This document shows, piece by piece, positions 60,302 to 64,000 of a stretch of 64,000 nt of DNA. The translations under genes and the position numbers were made by a program. The notes under the pieces were generated by a model. The model ran no database searches and was not told where the DNA came from. It saw only the letters and a program-made list of their open reading frames with translations. The stretch covers positions 310,001 to 374,000 of the forward strand of contig CAVVEQ010000013.1 in assembly GCA_963747315.1 (NCBI GenBank), given 5' to 3'. How positions within the stretch are numbered: the first letter of the stretch is position 1; each line of letters begins with the position of its first letter. The stretch is from CAVVEQ01 sp963747315. Its GTDB lineage: Bacteria; Chloroflexota; Anaerolineae; Anaerolineales; Anaerolineaceae.

Positions 60302-62653
60302 AGCGAGAGATCGACTACATCGGTTTGTTCTTGATCCTGGTTATGATATTCCTGGCTGCAATTTACCTGAGGAGTTCACAGTGGACAGCAAATCTCGACC
60401 TGGTGTTCATAGCCCTGTTCTGTGGCTTTGGGATAGGATTACTACTTGGAAAAAGCAGATTTGACCGTCCCTCAATCTTATGGTTGGCAATCGTCTTCAC
60501 CCTGATCTTCCTTTTCCAGATATTTTCACTGGTATTCGATACCTCGATTCCTGTGATCGGTAGATTATTCCTAATAATTCATCAAGCTGGTATTTCAATC
60601 CAAGAATTCACATCTGGAAAAACCATTTCCTCACCGCTTATTTTCCTATTGACTTTCACTACGGTCTTTTGGACATTAAGCCTAATAAGCGCTATCGCCT
60701 ACATACGCCACCGGCGTTACTTGCCCATGATGCTTAGTGTTCTCGTTATCCTAATGTTGGTTGAATTTTTCCTACCGGAGCGGGAAAGAAACCATTGGAT
60801 CACTGCAATGGTTGTCTTCACTGGTTTCCTGCTTTACCTTCACAACGTCTCATACAAAATTTCAATAAACGCTTTATTGGGTGGAAAGCCAATTAGCGGA
60901 AAAAATAAATGGACCTTTACGCCAGCTTTTCTGGCCATCATTTTGGTGATCGTTCTAGTCGCATGGAGCGTCCCCCTCGTTGTGAAGGCGACTTCTCCCG
61001 GAACCCCGGAGGCACAGAGGTTCAATCGATTTTCCTATCAGGTGAGGGATAACTTCTTCAGGATAACCGCATCCCTGCGTGGCGGGACCCGATCCGCAGC
61101 GATTGGCTTTGGGCTGAACTTACCTCTGGGAGATAGCGCTGCAGATGAGGAAACAACCGTCTTCACAGCAACCGTCTCGCGAGATATGCCGTCGAATCAA
61201 CGGACGTATTGGCGCGCCAAGGTTTATGAGAGTTACCAGGATGGCGCATGGCAGATGGGCGAACAAAAACAGATGCTCTTGGAACCGGAGACAGAATTCG
61301 TCCAACCTCAGGAGAGTCCTCGTGAAAGTGTTGTGACGTATCGGGTTAAAGCAAGTCTTCCATTGGGAGATTATTTTATACCTGGAGAATTGGTTTCCAT
61401 CAATAACCCCGCCAATTTAATTTTTTCGCCCCAGGATTATGGAGGTATGGATATTATCGCTGTAGAACCGGAGAATACTATTCTTCCTGGAAATGGTTAC
61501 CGGATGAAAACGGTGATAAAAAACGTTGAAGAACCAGACATGACCAAAATTGATGGGGATGTCCCGGATTGGGTTAAAGAGCCGATATTTACAGGTACCT
61601 GCCTCCATCTCACCAGCTGTCCGCAAATTAGCTTTGGATATTACGAAGGGGAAAACTTCAAATTATGAAAAAGCAGTTGCTATAACAGATTACCTGCGTT
61701 TAAATTACGATTACCAGCCATCGGTGAATATTCCGGAGAACAGCCGGGATCGGATCGAATGGTTCTTATTCGATGGGAAAAAAGGATACTGTAATTTTTT
61801 TGCCTCTGCAGAGGTGATGCTACTTCGGTCATTGGGAATACCTGCACGCCTGGCGGTTGGTTTTTCAGAAGGCGACCTGTCTGAAGATGGATTGACTCAC
61901 ACGGTCAAGGAAAAGCATCGTCACGCATGGCCGGAAGTTTATTTTCCCGAAGCAGGTTGGGTGATTTTCGAACCTACTACTTCACAGCCGGAATTGAATT
62001 ACACCAAATCAGAGAATTCTCTTCCTACTCAAAGGGAACTACGAACTCCGGATGAGCCGCTGGACCCAGAAGTCAGCCTGGAAAAGGGAGAGCTCCTGCA
62101 GGAAAAACCTGTAAACAAACAGGAGATAAATCGGGAGACCTCAAACCAGAAGTCAGGGATTCGCGAAATTGCCCCATTCATTCTTCTAGCTGGCGCATCA
62201 CTGACCATTGTTTTGCTAATCCTGGTTTTCGGTTCAAGTCGGAAAAACCGAATTTTTCTAATGCAAAAAATTCAAAACGGATATCTGAATCTGGGTCTTG
62301 AGGTCCCATTTATTGTTCAAAATGCCATGCTTTCCGCTCGAACCCCGGAGATCGAAAATGTATATAATGATATCGTGAGGTTGGGAAAAATCCTTTTTAA
62401 AGTTGATCCGGGAAATATGACTCCGAAGGAAACAATTAATTTGATCATATCCAAGTGTCCGGTAATCAATACAACAGCCGAAGAACTCCTGGGTAATTAC
62501 CAGGACTGCGTATATGGCGGAAAAGAATCCGACGATCAGAAAGCACGGGAGTTGGGAAGAAATATTCAATTGTCCATGCTGCGATACAAAGTATCGACGT
62601 GGGCCAGGTTTCATGAGCTCCCTGAGAAAAGGGAAATAGATGGAAGAGTATAG
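60289..62653 (+). CDS. Transglutaminase-like membrane protein, TgpA type (one frameshift)
   Basis: Repaired length is 787 aa. Six or so N-terminal membrane helices (up to about 235) are followed by an extracytoplasmic segment, then a transglutaminase core. The core has the catalytic Cys in KKGYCNFFASAEVMLLRSLGIPARLAVGF, the His in RHAWPEVYF, and an acidic residue in VIFEPT. A further membrane helix and a C-terminal DUF4129-like tail end it. The first frame derails at 61582. Dropping one C from GCCG turns WVKEPIFTG into WVKERYLQVPASI and continues to 62653. ATG 60289 is chosen over TTG 60274 because the promoter places +1 there. It overlaps the next gene by 14 nt. Confidence 0.85.
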
Positions 62654-64000
62654 TTCGACCGCCTCAAATATCTACATGGATCAGAAGCTGGAGTATATGA
62701 AAGCTCTGATCAATGGTATGCAGGCCAAACTCGAAGGTGATGAACAACGTTATCCCCCTTTGATCACGGAAGGGATCCTGCAATTAGGCAACGAGGTGGA
62801 TACTCTGCGCAAGATCTCGAAACGACTCGAGGAAGAGCGGAGGAGTCTGCGGGCACTGGCACAGATTGGCCAGGTGGTTAATTCCACCCTGGAACTGGAT
62901 ATCGTACTGCAGATCGTGATGGATACAATTGTCAGGCTTACCCATGCAGAGCGTGGGTTTCTCATGTTGAAAGATAATTCCGGGATATTAAAGACCCGGG
63001 TTGCCAGGAACTGGGAACAGGAGTCGCTGCCCGACACGGAATTGACATTCAGTTCCACCATCGTTAATTCAGTGATCGCAAATGGCAAACCCTTACTTAC
63101 AACCAATGCCCAGCAGGATCCACGCTTTGTGGGACAGGAGAGTGTGATCGCCTTTAATCTGCGCTCAATCATGTGTGTCCCTATGAAAACAAAAGACGAA
63201 ATCACGGGTGTGATCTACGCCGACAACAGGATAAAAACAGGCATGTTCGGGACCAAGGATTTGGATCTCCTGGTAGGTTTTGCCAACCAGGCGACCTTCG
63301 CGATCGAAAACGCCAGATTATTTGACTCCGTGCGGAGAACACTTGATGAAGTCTCCAGGTTAAAAAACCTGATGGACCATGTCTTCGCCTCCGTGGCTTC
63401 CGGAGTTCTGACCATCGACCTGAATGGAAGAATCCTTACATGCAACAAAGCGGCGGAGAGTATCCTTGGGAAAACCTCAGTAGAATTGTTTGACCAAAGC
63501 CTCGCGCGTGAGATTCCATCGCTTGCGCTAGCAGTTCGTCCAGCTGTGACCCAGATTGTCGGAACAGATCAGACCAACTTAAGCCTTGAATCAAGCTTGA
63601 GGCTTCCTGTTCGTGGAGAGGTGAACCTGAACTTTAAACTTACCCCCCTGAAGGATGGTCAGAACAATACACAGGGTGTTGTGATCGTGATGGATGACCT
63701 GACGGAGAAGAAACGTTTAGAGGAACAAAGAAAACTCTTTGAAAAAATGGTCTCGCCAGCGGTGATTGCCCAACTTGAAACTAATAATTACCAGATGGGG
63801 GGACGCCGGGCGGAGATAACAGTGATATTTGCGGACCTGCGGGGATTCACCAATTTGAGTGAAGAGATCAATTCCGAGGAATTGGTGGCAATACTCAACC
63901 GCTACCTGGCGAATGCCGCGGAAGCCATTCTTCAGGAGGGGGGTACGATCGATAAATTTCTGGGTGATGCAGTCATGGCCTGGTTCAACGCACCGGTCAA
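62640..64000 (+). CDS. GAF-PAS-class III nucleotide cyclase (3' end cut by the window)
   Basis: The frame is open from ATG 62640 to the window end (453 codons seen). A helical start (1-85) leads to a GAF domain at about 70-235 (LRALAQIGQVVNSTLELDIVLQIVMDTIVRLTHAERGFLML, then FANQATFAIENARLFDSV). A PAS domain follows at about 245-370 (MDHVFASVASGVLTIDLNGRILTCNKAAESILG, ending VVIVMDDLTEKKRLEE). The class III cyclase domain starts at about 385: ITVIFADLRGFTNLSEEI (first metal Asp) and GGTIDKFLGDAVMAWF (second metal Asp). It likely makes cAMP or cGMP in response to an internal cue. It starts inside the transglutaminase gene. Confidence 0.88.
   Translation, partial: MEEYSSTASNIYMDQKLEYMKALINGMQAKLEGDEQRYPPLITEGILQLGNEVDTLRKISKRLEEERRSLRALAQIGQVVNSTLELDIVLQIVMDTIVRLTHAERGFLMLKDNSGILKTRVARNWEQESLPDTELTFSSTIVNSVIANGKPLLTTNAQQDPRFVGQESVIAFNLRSIMCVPMKTKDEITGVIYADNRIKTGMFGTKDLDLLVGFANQATFAIENARLFDSVRRTLDEVSRLKNLMDHVFASVASGVLTIDLNGRILTCNKAAESILGKTSVELFDQSLAREIPSLALAVRPAVTQIVGTDQTNLSLESSLRLPVRGEVNLNFKLTPLKDGQNNTQGVVIVMDDLTEKKRLEEQRKLFEKMVSPAVIAQLETNNYQMGGRRAEITVIFADLRGFTNLSEEINSEELVAILNRYLANAAEAILQEGGTIDKFLGDAVMAWFNAPV

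Noticed and set aside
1..64000. tRNA, rRNA, CRISPR array, insertion sequence, prophage or defence island
   Set aside because: Reading both strands I found no cloverleaf with a TTCGA arm outside genes, no regularly spaced repeats, no transposase, integrase or phage genes, and no known defence genes.

Overview
The window reads as chromosomal DNA of a free-living bacterium, most likely an Anaerolineae-type Chloroflexota. This placement is an inference from gene content and protein style: many lipoproteins with Pro/Thr-rich linkers, NBR1-type Ig-like and CpXC domain proteins, pyruvate phosphate dikinase, a cyclic-2,3-diphosphoglycerate-synthetase-like protein, YvcK with an N-terminal membrane domain, and a Ser/Thr kinase beside an FHA regulator. 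Coding density is high, gene overlaps of 1 to 14 nt are common, and Shine-Dalgarno (SD) sites are of the GGAGG type. I saw no rRNA, tRNA, CRISPR array, insertion sequence or prophage.

Layout. 1-3.3 kb: hpt 3' end, CCA-adding enzyme, alpha/beta hydrolase, and on the minus strand a zinc-ribbon protein and a lone receiver. 3.4-12 kb: ppdK, a SufS-like cysteine desulfurase with a membrane DsbA-like protein, and a 2-oxoacid dehydrogenase operon (E1 alpha, E1 beta, E2). 12-14.4 kb: lytic transglycosylase lipoprotein (minus). 14.4-17.8 kb: mtnA, PfkB-family kinase and ahcY, a nucleoside/methyl-cycle salvage cluster. 17.8-21.7 kb: a wrecked lipoprotein gene, an NBR1-Ig lipoprotein coupled to recA (minus), then glnA. 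21.8-24.8 kb: a candidate leader or small RNA and a polar amino acid ABC transporter. 24.8-27.9 kb (minus): tgt, uppP with an extra solute-binding-like domain, and a DUF385/F420-type protein. 28-37.6 kb: alr, recJ, a DMT transporter, an AAA ATPase, a glycerophosphodiesterase, a Thr/Ser dehydratase and a GH3-like protein. 37.6-43.8 kb: kinase and FHA-winged-helix regulator (divergent), CpXC protein, aminotransferase coupled to a histidine kinase. 44-54.6 kb: yvcK, gap, pgk, rpsT, argS, cDPGS-like protein, obg, nadD, MFS exporter. 54.7-64 kb: Wzz-like protein, O-antigen-ligase-like protein, metalloprotease, YtxH-like protein, PAP2 phosphatase, transglutaminase, and a GAF/PAS/nucleotide-cyclase protein cut by the window end.

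Two features run through the whole window. First, at least eight genes are broken by single-base indels, and nearly all of these can be placed in short homopolymers: mtnA, alr, obg, a GH3 gene, an aminotransferase (twice), a transglutaminase, the recA-linked lipoprotein, and the 17.8-kb lipoprotein (about five times). Because essential genes are hit, sequencing or assembly error is the simplest explanation for most of them, so I list those loci as one gene each. Second, several genes have a -10 box 6-9 nt before the start codon and no SD, which suggests leaderless mRNAs. Other genes use an extended -10 (TGnTAtAAT) followed by an SD.

The most unusual items are the UppP/solute-binding-like fusion, the recA-coupled Ig-like lipoprotein, the promoter-to-terminator unit between glnA and the ABC operon, and the nested hairpin element between pgk and rpsT.
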